This document shows, piece by piece, positions 8,319 to 17,194 of a DNA stretch of 64,000 nucleotides. The translations under genes and the position numbers were made by a program. The stretch is from assembly GCA_965116245.1 (NCBI GenBank), contig OZ220497.1:1798001-1862000 (forward strand), written 5' to 3'. How positions within the stretch are numbered: position 1 is the first letter of the stretch; each line of letters begins with the position of its first letter. A model generated the notes under the pieces. That model was not told the DNA's origin and made no database searches. It saw only the letters and a program-made list of their open reading frames with translations. This stretch comes from Poriferisodalis sp965116245 (GTDB lineage: Bacteria > Actinomycetota > Acidimicrobiia > Acidimicrobiales > Poriferisodalaceae).

Positions 8319-10122
8319 CACCAACAACGAAACAGACCAAAACACAGCGACAAACAAGAGACCCAAGGAGGTACCAAAATCAAAAACCAGCCAGGCTGGC
8401 AAGAAAGACGCAGACTCTGTCGAATCGGCTCCCGCAGTCCGCAAGCGGCGACTCGTAGCGCCAGACAACAAAGCTGCCAAGACCGAACCAGGCGCACAAC
8501 CGAAAACGATGATGCCGCGTGTGCCGCCGCCCCGCAAGCCGCAGATCGGCGACAGCCGCCCGGCGCCGACGCAGCAGGAATCGCAGCAGGAGTCCGGAAG
8601 CGATAATGACAATGAGTCCGGGCGCCGTCGCCGCCGACGAGGTGGACGGGGACGCGGTGGGCGAGGCCGAGCCGGTGATGCCGCCAACGCGACCGCCAAG
8701 AGTCGCGAGCACGCACCCGTTGAAGCCATCTTGGCGGACCAGCAGCCGATTCAACTTGATGACGAGCAGCTCAGTGAGCGACGCGGCAAGTACCGCAATG
8801 GCAAGCCTCTCGGCCGATACCGAATGTGTGTTCATGTCTCAAGAGCAGCGACGCACATAGCCGTACTTGAAGGCAGGTCGCTAGTTGAGTACTACGTGAG
8901 TCGCCCTTCCGACGACGAATCAGAAATCTACGGCAACCTCTATTTGGGCAGGGTGCGCCGTGTGCTTCCGGGGATGGAAGCCGCGTTCGTGGACATCGGC
9001 ACGCCCAAGCAGGCGGTGCTGTACCGCGGCGATTTGACGGTTGCCTCCGACGAGAGTGACGACCAAAGTGGGTCAGAGCGCAAGAAGGCTGGCGGGCGCC
9101 GAGGACGCTCAAATGGGGGGCCCGCAATCGCCGATCTGATCAAGAACGGTCAGTCGATCATGTGCCAAGTCATAAAGAACCCCATCGGCCACAAGGGTTC
9201 TCGTTTGACGACAGAGGTATCGCTGCCGGGTCGGTTCGTGGTGCTCATACCAAATAGCAGCGTCATGGGTATTTCGCGCCGCTTGTCTAACCGCGAACGA
9301 CGTCGGCTGCGCAACCTGCTAGCCAAGGAGATTCCCGACGGTTTTGGCGTCATCTTGCGCACCGCTGCCGAACGTGTCAGCGCTGCGGAGATCCGCCGGG
9401 ACATAGAGCGGCTGATGCAGCAGTGGACGCAGATCTGCGAGCTGGCGGAACGCTCCGAAGCCCCGGCGCTGCTGTTTCGCGAATCCGAACTGGCGGTGCG
9501 CATCATCCGAGAGCAGTTCACGGCCGACTTTCGTGAAGTAGTGATCGACGACGCGGCGCTGTTCTCACAAGTCAAGGGCTACATGGAGGCAGTGGCAGCA
9601 CCACTGGTTGACCGTGTCCGCTTCTACGACCCGGTAGCTGAACGCCTGCCGCTATTTGAGCGATCACACGTTTCCGAACAGGTGCGCAAAGCCACCGACC
9701 GCAAGGTCTGGCTTCCGTCGGGTGGGTCGCTAATCATCGAGCACACCGAGGCGCTGACTGTGATTGATGTGAACACAGGGCGCAACGTCGGCAAATCCAG
9801 TCTGAAGGAGACGCTGTTCCAGAACAACTTGGAGGCCGCCACGGAGATCGCGAAGCAGTTGCGGCTAAGAGACATCGGCGGCATCATCGTCGTGGACTTC
9901 GTGGACCTGGACGAGAAGCAGCAACGAGACCAACTCATGTTGACGCTGAACGAAGCGTTGGCTCGAGACAAGACCCGCACCGCAACAGAGCCAATTTCGG
10001 ACATGGGCATTGTGCAGATGACCAGGAAGCGAATTGGCGAGGGGTTGCTGGAATCCATGTCTGACCAGTGCGAGGCGTGCGAAGGGCGCGGCATTCGTTT
10101 GCGTGAAGAGCTGTTTGTGTGA
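8296..10122 (+). CDS. rne: Ribonuclease E/G family endoribonuclease
   Basis: 608 residues from GTG 8296, preceded by AAGGA at a good distance; the frame is open further upstream but that part lies inside the previous gene. A charged, Arg/Gly-rich disordered N-terminus (about 1-165) is followed by the S1-like RNA-binding region (GRVRRVLPGMEAAFVDIG) and the catalytic domain. The metal-binding aspartates are in VIDVNTG and VVDFVDL, and the zinc-link CEAC closes the domain. It cleaves single-stranded AU-rich RNA in rRNA maturation and mRNA decay. The short C-terminus makes rne or rng equally possible; the name follows actinobacterial usage. It precedes rplU-rpmA, as in many actinobacteria. Confidence 0.93.
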   Translation: MQETTLDNTNNETDQNTATNKRPKEVPKSKTSQAGKKDADSVESAPAVRKRRLVAPDNKAAKTEPGAQPKTMMPRVPPPRKPQIGDSRPAPTQQESQQESGSDNDNESGRRRRRRGGRGRGGRGRAGDAANATAKSREHAPVEAILADQQPIQLDDEQLSERRGKYRNGKPLGRYRMCVHVSRAATHIAVLEGRSLVEYYVSRPSDDESEIYGNLYLGRVRRVLPGMEAAFVDIGTPKQAVLYRGDLTVASDESDDQSGSERKKAGGRRGRSNGGPAIADLIKNGQSIMCQVIKNPIGHKGSRLTTEVSLPGRFVVLIPNSSVMGISRRLSNRERRRLRNLLAKEIPDGFGVILRTAAERVSAAEIRRDIERLMQQWTQICELAERSEAPALLFRESELAVRIIREQFTADFREVVIDDAALFSQVKGYMEAVAAPLVDRVRFYDPVAERLPLFERSHVSEQVRKATDRKVWLPSGGSLIIEHTEALTVIDVNTGRNVGKSSLKETLFQNNLEAATEIAKQLRLRDIGGIIVVDFVDLDEKQQRDQLMLTLNEALARDKTRTATEPISDMGIVQMTRKRIGEGLLESMSDQCEACEGRGIRLREELFV

Positions 10123-10189
10123 TGCAGGACTTGTGATGTCGGCAAATTCACGCGTTGAACCGATGCCCTCGTGGGTATCCTCTGAGACG

Positions 10190-10510
10190 ATGTACGCAGT
10201 TATTGCCAGCGGTGGCAAGCAACGCCGAGTTGAGCCTGGTCAACGGCTAGATGTTGAACTGCTCGCGGCCTCACCCGGCGAGGAAGTCAGCTTTACGCCG
10301 GTGCTGGTGGTGGATGAGGGCGCAGTGCTGGCAACGCCTGCCGAGCTCGCTGGCGTCTCAGTCACTGGTCGGGTGATCGGTGAATCCAAGGGACCCAAGA
10401 TCAGTGGCTTTACCTATAAGAACGCCACGACCCAAAGGCGTCGCTGGGGCCACCGGCAGCGCTACAGCACAGTCGAGATCACCCAGATTGACACCTCCCA
10501 GGGTGTCTAG
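10190..10510 (+). CDS. rplU: 50S ribosomal protein L21
   Basis: 106 residues from ATG 10190, giving the canonical N-terminus MYAVIASGGKQ. The ribosomal L21 signature is seen in the C-terminal part, KNATTQRRRWGHRQRYSTV, a basic loop that contacts 23S rRNA. It lies between RNase E/G and rpmA, the normal place. Length equals the usual 100-110 residues. Confidence 0.97.
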   Translation: MYAVIASGGKQRRVEPGQRLDVELLAASPGEEVSFTPVLVVDEGAVLATPAELAGVSVTGRVIGESKGPKISGFTYKNATTQRRRWGHRQRYSTVEITQIDTSQGV

Positions 10511-10530
10511 ACCAGCACGTAACACCATCA

Positions 10531-10556
10531 GGCAAGACCAGTAGGCAAGACCAGCA
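10531..10556 (+). repeat. 13-nt tandem repeat between rplU and rpmA
   Basis: Two near-identical direct copies of GGCAAGACCAGTA sit in the short spacer between rplU and rpmA. A partial copy (AGACCAGCA) precedes them. One of many site-specific micro-repeats in this window. Confidence 0.7.
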
Positions 10557-10571
10557 CTCAAGGACGGCACG

Positions 10572-10823
10572 ATGTCTAAGACCAAGGGCGGAGGCTCAAC
10601 TCGCAACGGACGCGACTCAACAGCCCAGCGCCTCGGCGTGAAGGTCTATTCGGGACAGACCATTGACGCTGGCGGCATCATCGTGCGTCAACGAGGCACC
10701 AAGTTCCATCCGGGCCGCAACGTGGGCCGCGGCAAAGACGACACACTGTTTGCTACAACCCCAGGAGTCGTGCGCTTCGGCTATCGCCGCGGACGTCGGC
10801 TGGTTGAGGTCGTGTCCTCTTAG
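10572..10823 (+). CDS. rpmA: 50S ribosomal protein L27
   Basis: 83 residues. It has the L27 core GTKFHPGRNVGRGKDDTLF and a Lys/Gly/Ser-rich N-terminus that reaches the peptidyl transferase centre. The mature-type N-terminus (MSKTKGGGSTRNGRDS) shows no extra Firmicutes-type prepeptide. It is followed by obg after 113 bases containing a small TGCTAGTGC duplication. Confidence 0.97.
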   Translation: MSKTKGGGSTRNGRDSTAQRLGVKVYSGQTIDAGGIIVRQRGTKFHPGRNVGRGKDDTLFATTPGVVRFGYRRGRRLVEVVSS

Positions 10824-10936
10824 CTTGCCCAGTCCGAGCCTTGCTAGTGCTGCTAGTGCTGGCTCGCCCAATCCCGGCTCACTAGAGGTCCGCCCCCGCT
10901 GGTGGAGACGGAGACGACTGCGAGGCGACCCCACCT

Positions 10937-12193
10937 ATGGGCGATTTTGTAGACGAGTGCCAGTTGCACGCAAAAGGCGGTGATGGCGGCGCAGGCTGCG
11001 TTGCGTTTCGACGTGAATCCCATGTGCCGCGTGGTGGCCCCGATGGTGGCGATGGCGGGCGTGGCGGCGATGTGTGGGTCGTAGCGGATCGAAACGTGGC
11101 TTCGCTGCTTGCATTCCGGGACTTTCCGTTTCGAAGAGCAACGAACGGAAAACACGGTCAGGGGCGTCGTAGGCACGGCCGCCATGGTGCCGACGAAGTC
11201 GTTCACGTGCCAGAGGGCACAACGGTGCGAGATCGCGACGGTTCTGTGTTGGCCGACCTGGTGAGCGCGGGCGATCGTTGGCTGGCGGCTGAGGGCGGCC
11301 GCGGTGGCCGCGGCAATACTCGTTTCTCCTCAAATAGGTTGCGTGCTCCGCAGTTCGCCGAGCAGGCAGAACCGGGCGAGGAGCGCTGGCTCAGCCTGGA
11401 GCTGAAGCTGATGGCCGATGTGGCGTTGGTCGGTTTCCCAAACGCAGGCAAGAGCACGTTCATCCGAGCGGTATCAGCGGCCCGGCCCAAGGTGGCTTCG
11501 TATCCGTTTACGACGCTTACGCCCAGCCTCGGAGTTGTGCGCTTTGACGATGGGGCCGGGGTTGACGCAGACAGTTTCGAGATGGTGATGGCAGATGTGC
11601 CTGGTCTGATTGACGGTGCCGCTCGGGGCAAGGGTCTCGGACATCAATTCCTGCGCCACGTTGAGCGAGCCCGTGTATTGCTCATCATGGTGGACCTGGC
11701 AGAGGTCACCTGTCGCGATCCGCATGAACAAGTTGACGTGTTGCTAGCCGAGCTGGAGATGCATGAACCTGCGCTTGCGTCACGCCGACGGCTGATCGTG
11801 GGCACCAAGGCCGACGTTGCTCACCTCAACTGGGACGGGCCTCGGCTTAGTGCCGTCACTGGCGCGGGAGTGGGCCCTGTGCTTGGTCGATTACGTGATC
11901 TGGTTAGCGAAGCTCGTGCGGCCGATCAAGCTCCCGAGCATTACGTGGTGCATCGTCCCGAGCCCACCGGCATCACGGTGCTGCGGCTGGCTGACGGAGT
12001 CTTCGCAATTGAGGGGCGCCAGGCTCATCGCGCTATTTCGCTGTCGGATCTCTCAGATCCTGCCGCGCTGGCATGGGCGCAGAGTCGCCTGGAGAAGCTT
12101 GGCGTGTCCAAGTCCTTGGCTCGTGCCGGTGCCCAGTCTGGTGACCTGGTCCGTATTGGCGACTTCGAGTTCACATACGAAGCTGACACATGA
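10937..12193 (+). CDS. obg: GTPase Obg (CgtA), ribosome assembly and stress
   Basis: 418 residues. The glycine-rich Obg fold occupies about 1-158 (KGGDGGAGCVAFRRE). The GTPase domain has P-loop GFPNAGKST at 166-174 and switch II DVPGLIDGA. The nucleotide-specificity motif reads TKAD instead of NKxD, a variation known in some Obg proteins. A C-terminal OCT-type domain completes the three-domain form typical of high-GC Gram-positives. Obg binds the 50S subunit. It follows rpmA as in most bacteria. Confidence 0.95.
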   Translation: MGDFVDECQLHAKGGDGGAGCVAFRRESHVPRGGPDGGDGGRGGDVWVVADRNVASLLAFRDFPFRRATNGKHGQGRRRHGRHGADEVVHVPEGTTVRDRDGSVLADLVSAGDRWLAAEGGRGGRGNTRFSSNRLRAPQFAEQAEPGEERWLSLELKLMADVALVGFPNAGKSTFIRAVSAARPKVASYPFTTLTPSLGVVRFDDGAGVDADSFEMVMADVPGLIDGAARGKGLGHQFLRHVERARVLLIMVDLAEVTCRDPHEQVDVLLAELEMHEPALASRRRLIVGTKADVAHLNWDGPRLSAVTGAGVGPVLGRLRDLVSEARAADQAPEHYVVHRPEPTGITVLRLADGVFAIEGRQAHRAISLSDLSDPAALAWAQSRLEKLGVSKSLARAGAQSGDLVRIGDFEFTYEADT

Positions 12194-12239
12194 ATCCAGT
12201 GCCGCACGCTGTCAGCGTCGCTGCTAGGCGACAAGATTG

Positions 12240-13361
12240 ATGCCTGATTCACTGGGCCGGGACTCACTGCGTCTGATCGCCAAGATTGGCACTTCGTCCA
12301 TCACCACGCCCGACGGGCGTGTGGATCTGGACGCGGTTGGCAAGTTGGCAGGCGAGATCGCCCGCGTTCGCGGAGACGGGCACGAAGTGATCGTGGTCAC
12401 GTCCGGTGCAATTACCGCTGGCGTCCAGCGGCTAAAAGTTGAGAGACCGACTGAGCCGGAGCGTCTGCAGGCGCTATCGGCTGTCGGTCAGATTGATCTC
12501 ATGGCCTCATATCGAGAGCTATTTGACGCCGCTGGGATGGTCGTCGGCCAAGTGTTGATCGCACCACATGACTTTCGTGATCGGGAACAGTATCTACACG
12601 CCCGAGCCACGTTTGATCATTTGCTTGATCTGGGTGTTGTGCCCGTTGTCAACGAGAACGACGCTATCGCAGACGACGCAATCCGCTATGGCGACAACGA
12701 TCGGATTGCTGCTCTGGTCGCAAATCTTGTGCGTGCCGATGTACTGATATTGCTGACGGATATGCCCGGCGTCCTTAGCGCCGATCCGAGCATCGACCCC
12801 GAGGCGTCGCTAATTTCGGACATCTTGGAGGTAAGCCCGTCGCTGGAAGCCGCAGCCGGATCGGCGAACGCGGTTGGCAGCGGTGGTATGGCCTCGAAGT
12901 TGGCGGCTGCGCGAATGGCCTCGTGGAGCGGTGTGCGCACGGTTATCGCCTCAGCGCGCCGACCCGGAGTCGTGGCGGACGCAGCAGCCGGGCGAGGGGA
13001 GGTTGGCACCACCGTGCATCCACGAGATGTGCGTGTGCCCGCTCGCAAACTGTGGATTGGCTTCGCGGTAGCGACAGCAGGATCGGTGCGTGTCGACGAT
13101 GGAGCCCGTAGGGCGTTATTGACCGGAGGCAAGTCGCTGCTGTCAGCCGGTGTGGTTGGGCACGAAGGCTCGTTTGCTGCGGGAGAAGCCATTGACATCG
13201 TGGACTCCGAGGGGGAGATTTTTGCCAAAGGTCTCGCAGCTATTGATGCCGGTGGCCTTGGCGTCACCGCAGGACGGCGCACCGATCAGTTGCCCGACGG
13301 TTTGCACCCCTTAGTGGTTCACAGAGACGATCTGGTAGTCCTCGGCGACGAGCAACTGTAG
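12240..13361 (+). CDS. proB: Glutamate 5-kinase
   Basis: 373 residues from ATG 12240 (a TTG lies one codon before). The amino acid kinase domain has the N-terminal LIAKIGTSSI and the nucleotide-binding VVTSGAITAG; the central region NDAIADDAIRYGDNDRIAALV is well conserved. A C-terminal PUA domain (about 285-370) is present, as in the long form of ProB. It phosphorylates glutamate in the first step of proline synthesis and is normally feedback-inhibited by proline. proA follows 63 bases downstream. Confidence 0.95.
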   Translation: MPDSLGRDSLRLIAKIGTSSITTPDGRVDLDAVGKLAGEIARVRGDGHEVIVVTSGAITAGVQRLKVERPTEPERLQALSAVGQIDLMASYRELFDAAGMVVGQVLIAPHDFRDREQYLHARATFDHLLDLGVVPVVNENDAIADDAIRYGDNDRIAALVANLVRADVLILLTDMPGVLSADPSIDPEASLISDILEVSPSLEAAAGSANAVGSGGMASKLAAARMASWSGVRTVIASARRPGVVADAAAGRGEVGTTVHPRDVRVPARKLWIGFAVATAGSVRVDDGARRALLTGGKSLLSAGVVGHEGSFAAGEAIDIVDSEGEIFAKGLAAIDAGGLGVTAGRRTDQLPDGLHPLVVHRDDLVVLGDEQL

Positions 13362-13424
13362 GGCCGGACGGCGCTGTCTACGGGCCTTCGGCCAGGCACG
13401 GGTCATAGCCACTAGCCTGCGCTG

Positions 13425-14732
13425 GTGCCTGAAGCGGCTCCCCAGACTGGAATTGGCGCGGACCAGCGTCGTGCTGGCCCAAGAAATGTCAGCCCAGCAA
13501 TGTTGGAGCTCGGCGAGCGCGCGCGGGCCGCGGCGACTGTGCTAGCACGCACATCCGGCGCTGCCCGCAACGAGGCGCTGGCATCGGCAGCCGATCGGCT
13601 GGAAAAAGCAACCGACCGCGTCCTCGCTGCTAACGGCAACGACGTAGCTAACGCCGAAGCTGCTGGCATTTCGGCAACGCTTGTAGATCGGTTGCTGCTC
13701 AGCACTGAACGCATCTCGGCTATGGCTGCAGGGTTGCGCAGCGTGGCAGCCCTTCCTGATCCGGTTGGGCAGGTTGTAGACGGGTGGAGACGGCCAAACG
13801 GTCTGGCTGTTGAACGGGTCCGGGTGCCGTTAGGTGTGGTGGCAATCATCTACGAAAGTCGACCCAACGTCACTTCCGACGCTTTCGGGCTCTGCTTGAA
13901 GTCGGCCAACACTGCTTTCCTGCGGGGCTCGGGGGCCGCGCTGAACTCCAACGTCGCCATATCCGAAGCGCTACGAGAAGGATTGGTCGAAGCTGGCTTG
14001 CCCGCAGATGCCCTGATGCTAGTAACCGACACCAGTTACAGCGCCGCGGCTGAGTTCATGCAACTGCGCGACCACATTGACTGTCTCATCCCCAGGGGAG
14101 GTCCAGCGCTGATTGACTCGGTACTGGCTAATGCCACAGTGCCCTACATAATTGACGGTGACGGCAATTGTCATATTTATGTTGATGCCGGGGCGGACTT
14201 GGACATGGCCGTGGACATTGTCTCTAATGCGAAACTCAGCCGTCCTTCAGTGTGTAATGCCGCGGAATCGCTGGTATTGCATCGTGACGTGGCAGCGTCG
14301 GTACTGCCGAGAATTGTTGACGAACTCGCGAGTGTGGAGTTGGTGGGCGACGAAGCATCCAGATCGATTTCGCCGCGGATCGGTCAAGCTAGTCCTGAGG
14401 ATTTCTCAACTGAGTTCCTAGCACTCAAGATGAGCGTGGCTATCGTTGACGATTTGGATGCAGCCATTGATCATGTGAACCGACACGGCACTGGCCACAG
14501 CGAAGCCATCGTGACCAGCGACCTGGCCGCTGCTGGCGAGTTCACGCGTCGGGTTGATGCTGCTGCTGTGCTTATTAACGCTTCCACACGCTTCGTGGAT
14601 GGTGAGGAATTCGGTTTCGGAGCCGAGATCGGCATTAGTACGCAAAAGCTGCACGCTCGCGGCCCGATGGGTCTCGAGCAGCTCACAACCACGAAATTTG
14701 TCGTGACTGGAACGGGACACACGCGAAGCTGA
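13425..14732 (+). CDS. proA: Gamma-glutamyl phosphate reductase
   Basis: 435 residues from GTG 13425. It is an aldehyde dehydrogenase superfamily member with the ProA signature around the active-site Cys, SRPSVCNAAESLVLH, and the conserved IPRGGPALI loop. It reduces glutamyl-5-phosphate to the semialdehyde with NADPH, directly after ProB. The first 25 residues are not conserved and the true start may be the ATG a few codons in (MLELGERARAA). Ends 82 bases before the MoxR gene. Confidence 0.95.
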   Translation: MPEAAPQTGIGADQRRAGPRNVSPAMLELGERARAAATVLARTSGAARNEALASAADRLEKATDRVLAANGNDVANAEAAGISATLVDRLLLSTERISAMAAGLRSVAALPDPVGQVVDGWRRPNGLAVERVRVPLGVVAIIYESRPNVTSDAFGLCLKSANTAFLRGSGAALNSNVAISEALREGLVEAGLPADALMLVTDTSYSAAAEFMQLRDHIDCLIPRGGPALIDSVLANATVPYIIDGDGNCHIYVDAGADLDMAVDIVSNAKLSRPSVCNAAESLVLHRDVAASVLPRIVDELASVELVGDEASRSISPRIGQASPEDFSTEFLALKMSVAIVDDLDAAIDHVNRHGTGHSEAIVTSDLAAAGEFTRRVDAAAVLINASTRFVDGEEFGFGAEIGISTQKLHARGPMGLEQLTTTKFVVTGTGHTRS

Positions 14733-14814
14733 AGAGGCCGACGAAGTTGACCACGCCGAAAAGCAGTCGCGCCTGCAACACTGACTACCCACACTGATAC
14801 TGGAGAAACCAACT

Positions 14815-15696
14815 ATGAGCGACACAATGTTCGGAGACCTCTCAGGTGTCCGCGGCGGCTTAGCCAATGTTGAGTACCTGGCAGATGACGGCATCGCCAG
14901 CGTCGTATTCCTCGCCGAGCGACTAGGCAAACCGGTGCTGGTGGAAGGGCCAGCCGGGACGGGCAAGACCGAACTCGCCAAGTCGGTGGCGGCCATGAGT
15001 GGAGCACGTCTCATTCGCTTGCAGTGCTACGAGGGGCTAGACGAGGCCAAGGCTCTATATGAGTGGAACTACAAAAAGCAACTGTTGCGCATTCAGGCCG
15101 ACCGCGGCGTTGACGCTGAACACGAGGACTGGGTGGAGCTACAGGACGACATCTTTAAGGACGAGTTTCTGCTCACCCGACCATTGCTTGAAGCGATCAG
15201 CGCCGAAGACAGGGTTGTGTTGCTGATTGATGAGGTGGACCGGGTAGAGATCGAGACCGAAGCGTTGTTGCTTGAGATTCTATCCGATTACCAAGTGTCC
15301 ATTCCCGAGCTTGGTACTATTACCGCCAGCCAGATCCCGCTGGTGTTTCTGACCTCCAACAACACTCGCGAGCTCTCCGAAGCACTCAAGCGGCGCTGCT
15401 TGTTCTTGCACATTGACTACCCCGATCTCGAGCGCGAGAAGCAGATTGTGCTCACCAAGGTTGCTGGCATCAGCGAAAACCTGGCGGAGCAGATCGCACG
15501 TGTTGTGCGCTCCATTCGCCAGCTTGAACTTAAGAAGGCTCCCTCGGTATCGGAAACGCTGGACTGGGCTCGTACATTGGTGCTGCTCGGTATCGAGAAC
15601 ATAGACGTTGAGCAGGCAAAACAAACGCTTCACATTCTGCTCAAGTATCAGTCAGATATTGAGAAGGCATCTAAAGAACTGACGGTCGAAGCCTGA
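14815..15696 (+). CDS. MoxR-family AAA+ ATPase
   Basis: 293 residues. Walker A is GPAGTGKT (45-52) and Walker B is VVLLIDEVDR (134-143); an Asn-rich sensor 1 (TSNNTREL) follows. A GGAG ribosome binding site lies about nine bases upstream of the ATG. MoxR ATPases usually act as chaperones that assemble or activate a partner together with a von Willebrand factor A protein. The next gene encodes exactly such a partner. The sequence resembles the CoxD-type subgroup. The client protein is not in this window. Confidence 0.9.
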   Translation: MSDTMFGDLSGVRGGLANVEYLADDGIASVVFLAERLGKPVLVEGPAGTGKTELAKSVAAMSGARLIRLQCYEGLDEAKALYEWNYKKQLLRIQADRGVDAEHEDWVELQDDIFKDEFLLTRPLLEAISAEDRVVLLIDEVDRVEIETEALLLEILSDYQVSIPELGTITASQIPLVFLTSNNTRELSEALKRRCLFLHIDYPDLEREKQIVLTKVAGISENLAEQIARVVRSIRQLELKKAPSVSETLDWARTLVLLGIENIDVEQAKQTLHILLKYQSDIEKASKELTVEA

Positions 15697-15749
15697 CCAG
15701 GAACTGGCTCGGCTTGTGTAGCCAGATAGACGCGCGAACGGGGAAGTAA

Positions 15750-17186
15750 ATGCTAGATCTGCTCAGCGGTTTCGTCGGGGAGCTGCGCAACGCTGGCCTG
15801 CCAGTTTCGCTGACCGAGAATCTTGACGCCATGGAGGCCGTGAAGCACATACCCATTGAGGACCGTGACGCGTTCAAGTACGCGCTCGCGGCCACGCTCG
15901 TAAAGAACGAGCAGCATTGGCGGGCCTTCGAGACGGTTTTTGAGGTGTACTTCTCGTTGCGCGGGCCGGAATACAACCTTAGCGACTCCGAAGACGACGG
16001 GCAGTTCGATCCCGAGAATCTTGAAGAGTGGATGTCCCAACAGATGCAGGGTATGGGCGGACGTGGGGGCGGTCAGGATATGTCCCCCGAGGAGATCGCC
16101 GAGATGCTCTTCCGGGCTCTGCTAAATGCTGACGAGGCGATGATGGCTGCCATGGCGAGAGCGGCTGTGACTCAGTTCGCGGGCATGGAACCGGGTCGGC
16201 CTGTGGGTGGAACCTACTACTTGTACCGGACTCTGCGCAATCTCGATCTCGACGGGATGCTGGATCGGCTGATTGAGGAATCCTCGCAGCGTTACGAAGG
16301 TGAGATGACTCCGCTGGCCGAACGGCTTGAGAGGGAGGAGTTTGAGAATCGCATTGAGCAACTGAAACGGGAGATCGAAGCTGAGATTCGACGTCGCCTA
16401 GTAGCCGATCGCGGGGTAGAGGCGATGGCCAAAACTCTGCGCAAACCGCTGCCCGAAGATGTCGATTTCATGCACGCCAGTCGGGAAGAAATGGCGAATA
16501 TCCGCACGGCCATTCAGCCGCTGACGCGAAAGCTGGCGGCGCGCTTAGCGCGTAAACGCAAGCACCGGCGTCGAGGCCCGCTGGACTTTCGTGCCACTGT
16601 TAGACGTTCTCTCAGCTATGGCGGTGTGCCTGCCGAGCCGCGTTTTCGCCATCCACGGCCCAACAAACCAGAACTCGTGGTGGTGGCCGATATTTCGGGT
16701 TCGGTAGCGGCGTTCGCTCGGTTCACGCTGCATCTCGTGTACGCGCTTCAGAACCAGTTTTCCAAGGTGCGTTCGTTTGTGTTCATCGACGGCATCGATG
16801 AGGTCACGCACATGTTCCAAAACGAAGAGGACATCACCAATGCGGTGCATCGGGTGAATACCGAAGCCGATGTGGTGTGGGTAGACGGCCATTCTGACTA
16901 CGGGCATGCCTTCGGCGTGTTCTGGGAGAACTTCGGCAAGGACATAAACGCCAAATCAACCATGATGTTCTTGGGCGACGCTCGCAACAACTATCACTCC
17001 ACCAACGCGTGGGTGCTGAAGGAATGCCAGAAACGAGCGCGCTCGGTGTTCTGGTTGAATCCTGAACCGCGCTCCTACTGGGATACGGGTGACTCGGTAA
17101 TCACTGAGTATGCGACCTACACCGACGGTGTTTTCGAGTGCCGCAACCTGCGCCAGCTCGAGGGCTTTGTCGACAACCTGGCTTAG
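15750..17186 (+). CDS. VWA-domain protein, CoxE-like partner of MoxR
   Basis: 478 residues. The C-terminal half is a VWA domain with the metal-ion-dependent adhesion motif DISGS at 314-318 and the later Asp-containing loops. The N-terminal half is acidic and Gln/Met rich around 100-120 and helical after that. It pairs with the MoxR ATPase 53 bases upstream. Together they probably form a metal-dependent chaperone, as for CoxD/CoxE in carbon monoxide dehydrogenase maturation, but no such enzyme is encoded nearby. The gene ends only eight bases from the convergent end of aroF. Confidence 0.9.
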   Translation: MLDLLSGFVGELRNAGLPVSLTENLDAMEAVKHIPIEDRDAFKYALAATLVKNEQHWRAFETVFEVYFSLRGPEYNLSDSEDDGQFDPENLEEWMSQQMQGMGGRGGGQDMSPEEIAEMLFRALLNADEAMMAAMARAAVTQFAGMEPGRPVGGTYYLYRTLRNLDLDGMLDRLIEESSQRYEGEMTPLAERLEREEFENRIEQLKREIEAEIRRRLVADRGVEAMAKTLRKPLPEDVDFMHASREEMANIRTAIQPLTRKLAARLARKRKHRRRGPLDFRATVRRSLSYGGVPAEPRFRHPRPNKPELVVVADISGSVAAFARFTLHLVYALQNQFSKVRSFVFIDGIDEVTHMFQNEEDITNAVHRVNTEADVVWVDGHSDYGHAFGVFWENFGKDINAKSTMMFLGDARNNYHSTNAWVLKECQKRARSVFWLNPEPRSYWDTGDSVITEYATYTDGVFECRNLRQLEGFVDNLA

Positions 17187-17194
17187 CTGTCGAA

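Noticed and set aside
8163..8835. Long minus-strand frames opposite the start of the RNase E/G gene
   Set aside because: They are antisense to the low-complexity N-terminus of RNase E/G, where biased codons leave the other strand open. No domain or ribosome binding site.
10034..10510. Extended rplU start at 10034
   Set aside because: The extension overlaps the RNase E/G gene and L21 starts MYAVI; ATG 10190 gives the standard length.
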